From the NCBI GenBank assembly GCA_034421295.1, contig DAOUKM010000008.1:89417-153416 (forward strand): DNA of 64,000 bases, in the 5' to 3' direction. Every line of letters starts with the position of its first letter. Within the stretch, counting starts at the first letter, position 1. Below, in pieces: positions 16,607-25,505 of the stretch. The notes beneath the pieces were generated by a model. It searched no databases and had not been told where the DNA came from. It was given only the letters and a program-made list of their open reading frames with translations. A program made the position numbers and the translations under genes. The DNA comes from CAUZIR01 sp034421295 (GTDB lineage: Bacteria; Chloroflexota; Dehalococcoidia; Lucifugimonadales; UBA2962).

Positions 16607-17932
16607 TTGAAGGTCACACAGCAAGATGAGGCCGCGCGTCAAACGGTCCTCGAGATCGAGCTCGACGATAACGATCTAGAACCCTACCTGAACCACGCAT
16701 ACCGCAGGGTCGTTCAGCGGGCCAACGTCCCCGGTTTCCGAAAGGGCAAGGCGCCTCGCCGCATAATCGAAAGGTACTTCGGCCGCGAATACCTGATCAA
16801 CGAGGTCATCGAATACATGGTCTCGGATGTAACCTCCAGGGCCATACAGGAATCGGAACTGGACGCCGGAGGCCTGCCACGCATCGACCTGAAGGGGCTG
16901 GCCCCCGTGAAGTTCTCGGCCACGGTTCCGCTGTCGCCATCCGTAGAGCTCAACGAGTACGCCGAGATCAGGGTCGAGCGTCAGGTGACGGAGGTGACCG
17001 ACGAACAGGTGGACGAGACCCTGGAGCGGATGCGGCAGAGTCAGGCCACCTGGGAGCCGGTGGACAGGGCCACCAGGTCCGGTGACATGATCACGGCCGA
17101 CATTGAGGCGAAGGTGGAGGGGAGCACCCTGATCGACCAGGAAGGCGGCGTCCTCGTCCTCAGCGATGGGCAGGAGAGCGCCCTCCCGGGCCTGTCTGAA
17201 CAGTTGCTCGAGGCGGTCAAGGGCGAGCCCAGGACCTTCAGCCTGAAGCTGCCGGACGACTACCGAAACAATGAGGGCGATGCGACGCTGGCGGGCAAAG
17301 AGGCCCGCTTTGCCGTCACTGTCAGGGAGATCAAGGAGCGGACCGTACCGGAGCTCGACGACGAGTTCGCCAAGGGCGTGGGGCAGGGCTTTGACGATCT
17401 GGCGGCACTGCGCACCTCGGCACTGGAGGACCTTGCCGCAGAGGCCGAACGGGCCGACACCGCGGCTTTTCGGGACGCGGCGGTCACCGCCCTGGTGGAG
17501 TCGGCAGACCTGACGATCCCCGACCTTCTGGTAGACCAGGAGGTCGACCTCATCTTCGACGACCGCCGGCTGGCGCTGCAGCGAATGAATGTCGAGATGG
17601 ACGACTACCTGCGCTATACGGGCAAGAGCGCCGAAGAGTTCAGGACCGAGGCGAGGGCGACATCTATCGAGAGGCTGGAGAGGAGCTACGCGCTGCGGGC
17701 TCTGGCGGAGGCCGAGGGCATCGAGGTGAACGACGAGGAGCTGGCGGCGCGCCTGGAATCGGTGAGGGCTTCTGTTCCAGCCGAGCGCCAGGGTGAAGTC
17801 GACCTTGACTCCGAGGAGACTGTCGCGGCGGTCCGGAGTAACCTGAAACTAGAGAAGATAATAGACCGCTTGGTTGAAATAGTCGGCGGTGTGGACCCCG
17901 CCGAGGCGAAAGGTGAGGAAAATGACGGCTGA
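16607..17932 (+). CDS. tig: Trigger factor
   Basis: Ribosome-bound chaperone with peptidyl-prolyl isomerase activity, 441 aa. The N-terminal ribosome-docking signature is GFRKGKAPR (about residues 45-53). A central FKBP-type domain follows from about residue 155 (RSGDMITADIEAKVEG to VTVREIKE), then the long helical C-terminal arms. The TTG start is decided by GGAG (16597-16600) six bases ahead. Its 3' end overlaps clpP by 11 bases, the common tig-clpP-clpX order that ties nascent-chain folding to proteolysis. Confidence 0.96.
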   Translation: MKVTQQDEAARQTVLEIELDDNDLEPYLNHAYRRVVQRANVPGFRKGKAPRRIIERYFGREYLINEVIEYMVSDVTSRAIQESELDAGGLPRIDLKGLAPVKFSATVPLSPSVELNEYAEIRVERQVTEVTDEQVDETLERMRQSQATWEPVDRATRSGDMITADIEAKVEGSTLIDQEGGVLVLSDGQESALPGLSEQLLEAVKGEPRTFSLKLPDDYRNNEGDATLAGKEARFAVTVREIKERTVPELDDEFAKGVGQGFDDLAALRTSALEDLAAEAERADTAAFRDAAVTALVESADLTIPDLLVDQEVDLIFDDRRLALQRMNVEMDDYLRYTGKSAEEFRTEARATSIERLERSYALRALAEAEGIEVNDEELAARLESVRASVPAERQGEVDLDSEETVAAVRSNLKLEKIIDRLVEIVGGVDPAEAKGEENDG

Positions 17933-18560
17933 AGTTATCTCCCCACGGGGCCTGATACCGATGGTCATCGAGACGGGCTCTCGGGGAGAGCGCGCCTTTG
18001 ATATCTATTCCCTGCTGCTCAAGGAGCGGATCATATTCCTTGGGACGCCGATCAACGATCAGGTGTCCAACACCATAATGGCGCAGCTGCTGTACCTGGA
18101 CAGGGAGGATCCGGAGCGGGACATCAGCCTGTACATCAACTCTCCCGGCGGTGTCATCCATGCGGGACTCGCGATCTACGACACCATGAACCTGATAAGG
18201 CCCGATGTCTCGACCATCTGCGTCGGCCTGGCGGCCAGTATGGCAACCGTCCTGCTGGCGGCCGGTACGGCCGGCAAGCGCTACGCGCTTCCCAATTCCA
18301 CGATACATATGCACCAGCCGATCTCGGGAGCCCAGGGGCAGGCCTCTGACATAGATATCGCCGCCAGGGAGATCCTGCGCCTTCAGGACAAGATGCGAAC
18401 GATCATCTCCAGCCACTCCGGACAGCCCTATGACAAGGTCGCAAGGGATACGGACAGGGACTACTACCTGACCTCGGAGCAGGCCCAGCAATACGGACTC
18501 ATAGACGAGGTGCTCGCCTCCGCGGAAACCGAGCCGCTGGAAAAGAAAAGGTCGGCCTAG
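17922..18560 (+). CDS. clpP: ATP-dependent Clp protease proteolytic subunit
   Basis: Serine peptidase that forms the ClpP tetradecamer, 212 aa. The catalytic triad is visible: S106 in GLAASMA, H131 in HMHQP, and D180 in DTDRDYYLT. The oxyanion glycines lie in INSPGGVIHAG. The start ATG 17922 has AGGTGAGG just ahead and overlaps the end of tig; the open frame extends a further 11 codons upstream without conservation. Works with ClpX encoded 62 bases downstream. Confidence 0.97.
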   Translation: MTAEVISPRGLIPMVIETGSRGERAFDIYSLLLKERIIFLGTPINDQVSNTIMAQLLYLDREDPERDISLYINSPGGVIHAGLAIYDTMNLIRPDVSTICVGLAASMATVLLAAGTAGKRYALPNSTIHMHQPISGAQGQASDIDIAAREILRLQDKMRTIISSHSGQPYDKVARDTDRDYYLTSEQAQQYGLIDEVLASAETEPLEKKRSA

Positions 18561-18622
18561 AAGGTCCTTCCAATGACTCTGACTGACACCGAAGTTGTTG
18601 TAAGCTAACGGGTCTGAGGAAT

Positions 18623-19945
18623 ATGGGCACCTCCACTTCGCGCGGCAGTTCCGCCAGCTACCAGTGCTCGTTCTGCGGGAAGGCCCAGGCTCAAGTCAAG
18701 CGGCTCATCGCCGGACCTGACCGGGTGTTCATCTGCGATGAGTGCGTCACCCTCTGCGACCAGATAATAACCGAGGAGACCCCGGTCGCGCCCTCGGAGC
18801 AGTCCGCGGGCCTGATGTCCAAGGGACTCAACCCCAAGTGGCTGTACCAGCGCCTTGACGAATACGTCGTCGGCCAGCACAGGGCCAAGAAGGTCCTCAG
18901 CGTGGCCGTCTACAACCACTACAAGCGCATATGGTCAAACCGACATCAGGAAGACGTTGAGGTTCAAAAGGCCAACATCCTGATGCTCGGTCCGGCCGGT
19001 TCGGGAAAGACCCTGCTGGCCCAGACCCTGGCCAAGGTGCTCGACGTGCCCTTTGCGATCGCCGACGCCACCTCCCTGACGGAGGCCGGCTACGTCGGGG
19101 AGGACGTTGAGAACATCCTGCTGAGGCTCATCCAAGCCGCCGACTTCGACGTGCCGAAGGCCGAACAGGGCATCATCTACATCGACGAGATCGACAAGAT
19201 CGCCCGAAAGAGCCCAAACCCGTCGATCACGAGAGACGTATCGGGTGAAGGGGTCCAGCAGGCCCTGCTCAAGATCATCGAGGGCTCTGTCGCCAACGTC
19301 CCCCCTCAAGGCGGGAGGAAGCATCCGCACCAAGACTTCCTTCAGATAAAGACCGACGACATTCTGTTCATGTGCGGCGGCGCATTCGAGGGGCTGGAAG
19401 AGGTGATCGAGCGTCGGATCTCCAAGGACAAGTTCAGGCTGGGCTTCAGGGCCACAGCAGGTCTGTCCGACGGAGAGGGCGAGCCGGATTTCCTGCTCAA
19501 CCATGTCAGCTCGGATGACCTGCTCGAATACGGCTTCATTCCCGAGTTCGTCGGCCGCCTGCCGGTTGTGGTCGGACTGGAAAGGCTGGACGCCGAGGCC
19601 CTCGTAAGGGTCCTGACCGAGCCCAAGAACGCCTTCGTCCGCCAGTATCGCTGCCTGTTCGACATGGAGGACGTCGAGCTGGAATTCGTTCCGGACGCCC
19701 TTCAGACGGCGGCCGAAATGGCGATACACAACAAGACCGGGGCGCGTGGACTGAGGACGATACTCGAGCGAGCCCTGCTCGATGCCATGTATGAACTGCC
19801 GAGCATGAGCGGGGTCACCAAGTGCGTCGTCGGGCCGGAGGCGATCAGGGGAGAGTCATCCGTCTCGATGATCAACGAGGCCGGGGAGATCTTCAGGCCC
19901 ACCCAGCGTCCGATAGACGCAGTCGATCAGCAAAAGTCCGCCTAG
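18623..19945 (+). CDS. clpX: ATP-dependent Clp protease ATPase subunit ClpX
   Basis: AAA+ unfoldase that feeds ClpP, 440 aa. The N-terminal zinc-binding domain has CSFC (about 15-18) and CDEC (about 37-40). Walker A is GPAGSGKT, Walker B is IIYIDEIDKI, and sensor and C-terminal domains are complete (GARGLRTILER). The pore and ClpP-docking regions are in their usual places by length. The Shine-Dalgarno TGAGGAA lies directly before the ATG. Ends 24 bases from the convergent formyltransferase gene. Confidence 0.97.
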   Translation: MGTSTSRGSSASYQCSFCGKAQAQVKRLIAGPDRVFICDECVTLCDQIITEETPVAPSEQSAGLMSKGLNPKWLYQRLDEYVVGQHRAKKVLSVAVYNHYKRIWSNRHQEDVEVQKANILMLGPAGSGKTLLAQTLAKVLDVPFAIADATSLTEAGYVGEDVENILLRLIQAADFDVPKAEQGIIYIDEIDKIARKSPNPSITRDVSGEGVQQALLKIIEGSVANVPPQGGRKHPHQDFLQIKTDDILFMCGGAFEGLEEVIERRISKDKFRLGFRATAGLSDGEGEPDFLLNHVSSDDLLEYGFIPEFVGRLPVVVGLERLDAEALVRVLTEPKNAFVRQYRCLFDMEDVELEFVPDALQTAAEMAIHNKTGARGLRTILERALLDAMYELPSMSGVTKCVVGPEAIRGESSVSMINEAGEIFRPTQRPIDAVDQQKSA

Positions 19946-19969
19946 CGGCCCGCTTCCCCTCCGCCTGCA

Positions 19970-20779
19970 CTACCCTGCCTGATCAGCCGACAGGCGCGCC
20001 TCCACCTCGGCATCCAGACGAAGGCCTTCCCTCAATACGGCGCCGGAGCCGTCGACGACCATCCTGTCCCGCACCGCCAGCGCTCCCACGGCCAGGGATC
20101 GCAGGGTTTCGACGAGCAGGGGCCGCTCGCGTCGAAGCCCCTCAGCCCTGATCGCCGCAAATAGCCGCTGATCTTCCCCCTGCGTCCGCATCCGGTCCGT
20201 GGACTCTGACTCGACCTCCGTCCAAAGATCGTCAAATCGGGGACCGCGTATCGGATAGGTGCAGTAGGCCAGCACCGGCCCGCCGTCCAGCACCTCGGTG
20301 GCCACATGGACCATGACGCCGGTATGGGCGGCATCGGACTCTATCAGCTCCCAGATCACCTGCTGCCAGGTCCCGGTGGGACCGCCCGGAAGTGCCGGGT
20401 GCAGGTTGACGAGGATCAGGCGCCGGCACATCTCGTCGCTTGTTATCAGCATGTACCCGGCCAGAACACAGTAGTCCGCGTCAAACCCGGCAATTCGCCC
20501 CATCGCCTGGGCGTGGAATGCATCGCGATGTCCCGCCCACGGCCCTCCGCCACGCTCCGCCCGGAACCGCCGGGAAGACAGGTTGACCAGCGGGATGCCC
20601 AGATCGCGGACGCGGTCAAAGAACGAGTCGCTGGCATCTCCCTCGCCACGCTCGCGGTTGCTGAACACGTACTCAAAGCGCGCGTCCAGCTGGCCGGACT
20701 CGATCGCACCATGCACGGCCTCGAAGAACCCTCGTGAGCCCGGCCCCCGGGCTGTCGTAAACCAGCCTATGCGAATCAC
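19970..20779 (-). CDS. PurN-like formyltransferase
   Basis: 269 aa of the formyl-tetrahydrofolate-dependent transferase fold. The catalytic trio of PurN is conserved: N125 and H127 in VNLHPALPG and D165 in TEVLDGGPVL. It differs from true GAR transformylase: the loop after HP is PALPGGPTGTW rather than PSLLPKYPG, and there is an extra 60-residue C-terminal part. Purine genes lie far away (43-47 kb) without purN. It sits 8 bases behind an aminotransferase gene, so I infer that it formylates the amine made by that enzyme; a role in purine synthesis remains possible. Confidence 0.8.
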   Translation of the reverse strand: MIRIGWFTTARGPGSRGFFEAVHGAIESGQLDARFEYVFSNRERGEGDASDSFFDRVRDLGIPLVNLSSRRFRAERGGGPWAGHRDAFHAQAMGRIAGFDADYCVLAGYMLITSDEMCRRLILVNLHPALPGGPTGTWQQVIWELIESDAAHTGVMVHVATEVLDGGPVLAYCTYPIRGPRFDDLWTEVESESTDRMRTQGEDQRLFAAIRAEGLRRERPLLVETLRSLAVGALAVRDRMVVDGSGAVLREGLRLDAEVEARLSADQAG

Positions 20780-20787
20780 GGGACCAG

Positions 20788-22137
20788 CTATATCAGTCCG
20801 GACCGGCGGACCTCCGAGAGCGAGTCTGTGATCGCGCCAACGGCGGTGTCTATGTCCCCGGCCGAGTGTGCGGCACCTATATAGCTGATGTGGGTCGGCC
20901 CCATGATCACTCCCCGGTCGAGCAGGTTGACCATGAACATGTTGTCGGCCTCCCTCAAAGACATGTCAATGTCCCTGACCGAATCGATGGCGCCGCCCGG
21001 CTGCATGCGGAAATAGAACATCGAGAGAGCGCTGGACACCAGGGCGGGCATCTCCTCGGCGCGGCAGAAGGCGTTGACCTCGTCGGCGAGCCGGGTGCCC
21101 TGTTCGGCCAGATGCCTGTAGATCTCAGGGTTGTCGCGCATGTACGTGATCGCGGCGGTACCGGCCGCCATCGTCATGGGATTTCCGCTGAACGTGCCGG
21201 CGGTAAAGACGCTCGCCCCGCCGGTGCCGTCGTCATCGTAGATCTCGAACTGGCGCGTGAACACGGACATTACGTCGTCCCTGCCGGCAATGACCCCGAG
21301 CGGCATGCCACCGCCGGGCGCCTTCCCGTAGATCGCCATGTCCGGCGTGGCCCCGAAAAATTCCTGGGCCCCGCCGAAGGCCATGCGAAAGCCGGTGATG
21401 ACCTCGTCGAACAGGCAGAGGACGCCCGCCTCGCGACAGACCTTGACCAGTTCGGCAAGGAAGGGGCCTGCATTGAGGTGCGGATGGGAGCCCTGAACCG
21501 GCTCGATCATCACCAGCGCCAGCTCATCCTTGTGTTCCCGAATCAAGTCGAACGCCCGATCACTCATGTAGGGGAGCATCATCAAGGTGCTCCTGGTCTC
21601 TGCAGGAATGCCGTCGCCCATCGGGTATGTGAAGGGCGCATCGACGGGACTGGACGTGTCCACCTTGGCGAGGACGTAGTCGTGAGCACCGTGGAAGCCA
21701 CCCTCGAACATCGCGATCTTCGTCTTCCCGGAGAAGGCCCTGGCGGCGCGGATGGCATACATGGAGGCCTCCGTCCCGCTGTTGCAAAACACCACCTTGT
21801 CAGCACATGCCACAGCTTCAACCATGAGTCTGGCCAGAGGCTCCTGGAAGGGATTGTGGAGGCCGAACTGGACTCCTCCGGCGGCGGCCTCCTGCAGGGC
21901 CCGCACAACCACGTCCGGGGCATGCCCGAGGACATGTGGCCCGAAGCCGCCCACCAGATCGATGTACTCGTTGCCGTCGACATCGGTCAACCTGGAGCCC
22001 TTGGCCGATTGGATGTACACCGGATACGGCATGGTCACCGTGTCGACGATCTCCTGGGCGAGGACTCTGCCGGACTGTTCGTACATCGTCCTCGACCTGG
22101 GTGTCTTAGCCTCTATCCTGTCTAGTGCCTGGGTCAT
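20788..22137 (-). CDS. Class III aminotransferase, glutamate-1-semialdehyde aminomutase-like
   Basis: 449-aa PLP enzyme of fold type I. NSGTEASMYAIRAAR holds the phosphate-binding region, LCLFDEVITGFR the Asp that contacts the pyridine nitrogen, and K272 in YGKAPGGGMPLG is the Schiff-base lysine. Overall layout is closest to the HemL-like branch of class III, which includes aminomutases and many amino-sugar or amino-acid transaminases; no other haem genes are near, so HemL is not assigned. Upstream of, and probably co-transcribed with, the formyltransferase. Confidence 0.85.
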   Translation of the reverse strand: MTQALDRIEAKTPRSRTMYEQSGRVLAQEIVDTVTMPYPVYIQSAKGSRLTDVDGNEYIDLVGGFGPHVLGHAPDVVVRALQEAAAGGVQFGLHNPFQEPLARLMVEAVACADKVVFCNSGTEASMYAIRAARAFSGKTKIAMFEGGFHGAHDYVLAKVDTSSPVDAPFTYPMGDGIPAETRSTLMMLPYMSDRAFDLIREHKDELALVMIEPVQGSHPHLNAGPFLAELVKVCREAGVLCLFDEVITGFRMAFGGAQEFFGATPDMAIYGKAPGGGMPLGVIAGRDDVMSVFTRQFEIYDDDGTGGASVFTAGTFSGNPMTMAAGTAAITYMRDNPEIYRHLAEQGTRLADEVNAFCRAEEMPALVSSALSMFYFRMQPGGAIDSVRDIDMSLREADNMFMVNLLDRGVIMGPTHISYIGAAHSAGDIDTAVGAITDSLSEVRRSGLI

Positions 22138-22195
22138 TTCCCGCCTCCTGGTAACTGGGTGTCTCTCGGTGTCTGTAGCAAGCCGTGCAGGCTGA

Positions 22196-23230
22196 TCAGG
22201 AGCCTTCCACGATCCGGGCCCAGAGCGCTATGGCAGCCTTCCGGGTGTCCTCGTCGGCCAGTCTAACAGCCCGGGCCAGATCCTGAACTGCGCCCTCCGG
22301 ATCCCCCGAGCTTTCCTTGATCTGCGCCCTGATGTAGTAGGCGCGGCCCAGAGCCGTCTCCGGCCCGAGGCCGGCATCTATGGCCTCGTCTATCTCATCT
22401 CGCGCCGAATCGAAATCACCCCTCTCGATCAGGCGCTCGGCGCTGCGAACGTAAGTCGCCGCGTTGGGCGGCATGGTCGAGTTACCGGCCCAGATCCCGA
22501 GGACCAGGAGCAGGACCGCCGCCGGGACTACCCACAGGCGCCGCAGCAGCTGGCCTCCCCGCTCGGCAAACCCCATGGGGCGACCCGTCAGGGAAAACAC
22601 CACCCGGTACTCCGGCGCCAGCGCGTACCCGAGGGCGAACCCGCCTCCAAAGCCTCCTAGGTGAGCCCAGTTATCGATCCCCGGAGTCAGCAGGCCGAAG
22701 ACCAGGTTGACGGCACCCAGTACGAGCAAGCCATACAGGTTCTGCTGGGCCATCTGACCCAGTACATGTCGCTGGGCCGCGAAGTAGGCTGCCAGCGCCC
22801 CTATGATGCCGAACACCGCCCCGCTGGCACCCGCCGCGATGGCAACCGGGTTAAGCAGGTAGGACACGACGCTGCCGCAGAGGCCCGCCAGCACATATAT
22901 GAGGGCAAAGCGAAGGGGCCCGAACACCCCCTCAACGATGCGCCCGAAGATCCATAGGCCGAACACGTTGAAGGCCAGATGTATGAACCCAACGTGCAGG
23001 AACATCGCCGTAAGCAGGCGCCAGTACTCGCCGTCGGCTATCCTGGGCCCGAACATTGCCCCGAACGCCAGCAGCACTTCCGGGTCGGTGGAGCCCCCGG
23101 ACAGCTGCATCGCGATCAGGACGACCACGTTCACGGCCATCAGGGCATAGGTGAGACGAGCATCCTGCCTGGCACCAGGCACGCCGAGCCCGAAACCGGG
23201 GCCCTTCGGCCTTCCGTATGGTTCACGCAT
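22196..23230 (-). CDS. Rhomboid intramembrane serine protease with TPR-like tail
   Basis: 344 aa. Six or so membrane segments between residues 25 and 215 carry the rhomboid signatures: the L1 region GEYWRLLTAMFLHVGFIHLAFN, split here as GEYWRLLTAMF and HLAFN, the nucleophile S136 in GASGAVFG, and the general base H190 in NWAHLGGF. One more membrane helix (about 233-250) leads to a cytoplasmic or external C-terminal region (255-340) with two TPR-like helix pairs (RGDFDSARDEIDEAIDAG and DPEGAVQDLARAVRL). The tail may bind partners or substrates. Ends 58 bases after the aminotransferase start. Confidence 0.93.
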   Translation of the reverse strand: MREPYGRPKGPGFGLGVPGARQDARLTYALMAVNVVVLIAMQLSGGSTDPEVLLAFGAMFGPRIADGEYWRLLTAMFLHVGFIHLAFNVFGLWIFGRIVEGVFGPLRFALIYVLAGLCGSVVSYLLNPVAIAAGASGAVFGIIGALAAYFAAQRHVLGQMAQQNLYGLLVLGAVNLVFGLLTPGIDNWAHLGGFGGGFALGYALAPEYRVVFSLTGRPMGFAERGGQLLRRLWVVPAAVLLLVLGIWAGNSTMPPNAATYVRSAERLIERGDFDSARDEIDEAIDAGLGPETALGRAYYIRAQIKESSGDPEGAVQDLARAVRLADEDTRKAAIALWARIVEGS

Positions 23231-23339
23231 ATCTGTCTCTAAGTTACAGCAACGAGACGGCGAAAGGCCCGAGGAGCCACCCGATTCCCGGGGGTACGCC
23301 GGTCAGGTGCCGTCAGCTCGCGCCGAAGGACCTGCCGGG

Positions 23340-23996
23340 CTAGGCGGCCAGCCTCTTTCGCAGTTTCGTGGCCGTGGTGACCACGTGGATAAGGGGCGTG
23401 ATGGGACGTTCGATCAGGCGGGCGCCGGCCAGGGCAATCATCAGACCCTGTGGAGAGACGTGCTCTCCGATCTCCACCTCGGTGTAGGTGCGGCCCACCT
23501 CGAACGCCGTGTGAGCATCGGACACGGCCGTGATCGGCAGTCCCGATGCGCTCGCCAGGCGCTTGGCCCTGTCGTTGGCGGAAGAGAAGGTGTTGCGTGC
23601 ATTGAATCCCTCGACCAGGTCGGCAAGCCCTATCACGTCGGCCAGCGCTTCCGGCTCAATTACGTGTCTGCGAAACACGTCGAACGGATGGGGAATGGAC
23701 ACCAGTCCTCCCTGGTCCTTTATGCGCCTTGCCGTCTCCGTCGCCGTCAGGCCGCGGGGCACCTCATCGGTGAGGAAGAGCCCGGTCAGTTCCCCCTGAG
23801 AGGTCGTAATCTCCTCTCCCACTATTACCGGGATCCGGCCCTCCTCACGGGCCCTGAGACCTCCCTCGATGGAGTTATGGTCGGTGACCGCGATCAGGCC
23901 CAGTCCAGTCTGCTCGCAGCGTCGCAACAGGGCTCGGACGGTCAGAACCGAGTCCGGAGAGTATTCGGTGTGGATGTGAAAGTCGGCCCGGATCAC
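23340..23996 (-). CDS. PHP domain metal-dependent phosphoesterase
   Basis: 218 aa with the polymerase-and-histidinol-phosphatase fold. Metal ligands are recognisable: DFHIHTEYS (first motif), VTDHNS (second), EEIT near residue 63, SIPHPFD (third), and SDAH at the end. Such stand-alone proteins cleave phosphates from nucleotides or small RNAs; the exact substrate is open. It lies 13 bases after xseB on the same strand, so it may close the topA-to-xseB operon. A second PHP protein of a different branch is at 39100. Confidence 0.88.
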   Translation of the reverse strand: MIRADFHIHTEYSPDSVLTVRALLRRCEQTGLGLIAVTDHNSIEGGLRAREEGRIPVIVGEEITTSQGELTGLFLTDEVPRGLTATETARRIKDQGGLVSIPHPFDVFRRHVIEPEALADVIGLADLVEGFNARNTFSSANDRAKRLASASGLPITAVSDAHTAFEVGRTYTEVEIGEHVSPQGLMIALAGARLIERPITPLIHVVTTATKLRKRLAA

Positions 23997-24009
23997 GAGA
24001 TGAGGTCAG

Positions 24010-24294
24010 CTACGCCTCGCCCTCCTCCACATCTTCCGGCTCACCCTCATCGATGAAGCGCATCTGCTCGCCGTAGGCGGTCTTTATCTGCGTTATCTTC
24101 AGCTCGGCCAGGGCAATGCGCTCACTGCAAAAGCGAGCGAGCCTTATTCCTCGCTCATAGAGTTCGGTAGATTCATCAAGGGTGAGCCCGCCGGATTCCA
24201 TTCGGCGCACCGTATCCTCCAAGACCTTGAGAGCCTCTTCAAAGGAGTGCGGCGTACCGTCGGTAGATTTCTGTCGGGAGGGTTTGTCGCCCAC
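24010..24294 (-). CDS. xseB: Exodeoxyribonuclease VII small subunit
   Basis: 94 aa, the usual size. SFEEALKVLEDTVRRMESG and the helix LDESTELYERGIRLARFC are the signature of XseB, which binds as a long helical array to XseA. The start is GTG at 24294. It lies four bases after the xseA stop. The acidic tail (EGEPEDVEEGEA) is unremarkable. Confidence 0.93.
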   Translation of the reverse strand: MGDKPSRQKSTDGTPHSFEEALKVLEDTVRRMESGGLTLDESTELYERGIRLARFCSERIALAELKITQIKTAYGEQMRFIDEGEPEDVEEGEA

Positions 24295-24298
24295 CGCA

Positions 24299-25501
24299 CT
24301 AGGCCTCCATCACCGCAACCACCTCGGCATCGAACGCGCCTCTGGCGAGCGTCACCGAGGCCGTGTCGCCGGGTTCAAATGCGCCGGAGTCGCTGACCAC
24401 CGCTCCATCAGGACCTGCCTGAACGATCGCATATCCCCTGGACAGTGTACCGACCGGACTGACCGCCCCGAGACGCGCCCCGAGCGCCTCAACGTGGACG
24501 GAAGAAGACCTTACGTGAGAGCGCAGGTGCGCAGCCGAGGTGTTCAGCAGTTCGTCAACACGCATTCGCATCGAGTCCAGATCCGGCACCGACGTGGTCA
24601 TCCTGCTCTCCATGCCAGCCACGCTGAGCCTCAGGCCCCTGAGGGAGGCCGCCACGAGCCCTTCGGCGTTGCGCACCATAGAGTCGATCGAGACAGCGAT
24701 CTCACCTACGTCCGGCACCGCCATCTCGGCCGCAGCAGAAGGGGTCGGAGCCCTGACGTCGGCCACCCAGTCCGCGATCGAAACATCGGTCTCGTGGCCC
24801 ACCGCACTTATCACAGGCACCCTCGATGAGAACAGGGCACGGGCCACCTCCTCTTCGCTGAACGGCCAGAGGTCCTCGGCGGAGCCTCCGCCACGGGCAA
24901 GGATGATCAGGTCCAGGCCATCGCACTCGTTCAGTGCCCCGAGCGCCTCGACGATCCCGGCGGCGGCGGCATCGCCCTGCACCGGCGTCGGCGCGAGCAG
25001 CAGTTCGACAAGCGGATAGCGACGCGCGATCACGTTCTGAATATCATGCCAGACGGCGCCCGAGGGCGAGGTGGCAATGCCTATCCTCCTGGGGAAGCGC
25101 GGAATGGGCCGCTTGCGGGCCGGCTCGAACAGGCCCTCCCTCTCCAGCCGTGCGCGGAGCTCTTCGAACCGGAGCTGTCTTTCCCCGACTCCCTCGGGTT
25201 GAACGAGGTCGGCGACCAGCTGTAGCTCGCCCCGTGCCGGATATATTGAGACCCTGCCGTGCACGATCACCGCGGCTCCGTTCTCCAGGAGATCGGCACC
25301 GGTACCCGAATACTTGAACATCGCGCACCGAAGCGTGGCGTCGGCGTCCCTGAGGCTGAAATAGGCGTGTCCGGATCCGGGCCTGGCCAGGTTGACCACC
25401 TCGCCGCTGACCCATATGTCATTGACCCTGGGGTCGGCCGCTATTGCCTCGCGCAGGTAACCGATGACATCTGAGACCGAATTTATCCTGGTGGCTGTCA
25501 C
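24299..25501 (-). CDS. xseA: Exodeoxyribonuclease VII large subunit
   Basis: Nuclease subunit that, with XseB, digests single-stranded DNA to short oligonucleotides. About 400 aa: an N-terminal OB fold (DIWVSGEVVNLARPGSGHAY), the catalytic domain with IGIATSPSGAVWHDI, IILARGGGSAEDLW and VISAVGHETDVSIADW, then a coiled-coil region and the C-terminal segment GTLSRGYAIVQ. An open frame extends 15 codons into efp, but GTG 25501 is chosen because MTATRINSVSDVIGYL matches the family start and lies four bases after the efp stop. Confidence 0.95.
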   Translation of the reverse strand: MTATRINSVSDVIGYLREAIAADPRVNDIWVSGEVVNLARPGSGHAYFSLRDADATLRCAMFKYSGTGADLLENGAAVIVHGRVSIYPARGELQLVADLVQPEGVGERQLRFEELRARLEREGLFEPARKRPIPRFPRRIGIATSPSGAVWHDIQNVIARRYPLVELLLAPTPVQGDAAAAGIVEALGALNECDGLDLIILARGGGSAEDLWPFSEEEVARALFSSRVPVISAVGHETDVSIADWVADVRAPTPSAAAEMAVPDVGEIAVSIDSMVRNAEGLVAASLRGLRLSVAGMESRMTTSVPDLDSMRMRVDELLNTSAAHLRSHVRSSSVHVEALGARLGAVSPVGTLSRGYAIVQAGPDGAVVSDSGAFEPGDTASVTLARGAFDAEVVAVMEA

Positions 25502-25505
25502 CGGT

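Noticed and set aside
20866..22125. 419-codon open frame antisense to the class III aminotransferase
   Set aside because: His/Gly/Arg-rich shadow without recognisable domains.
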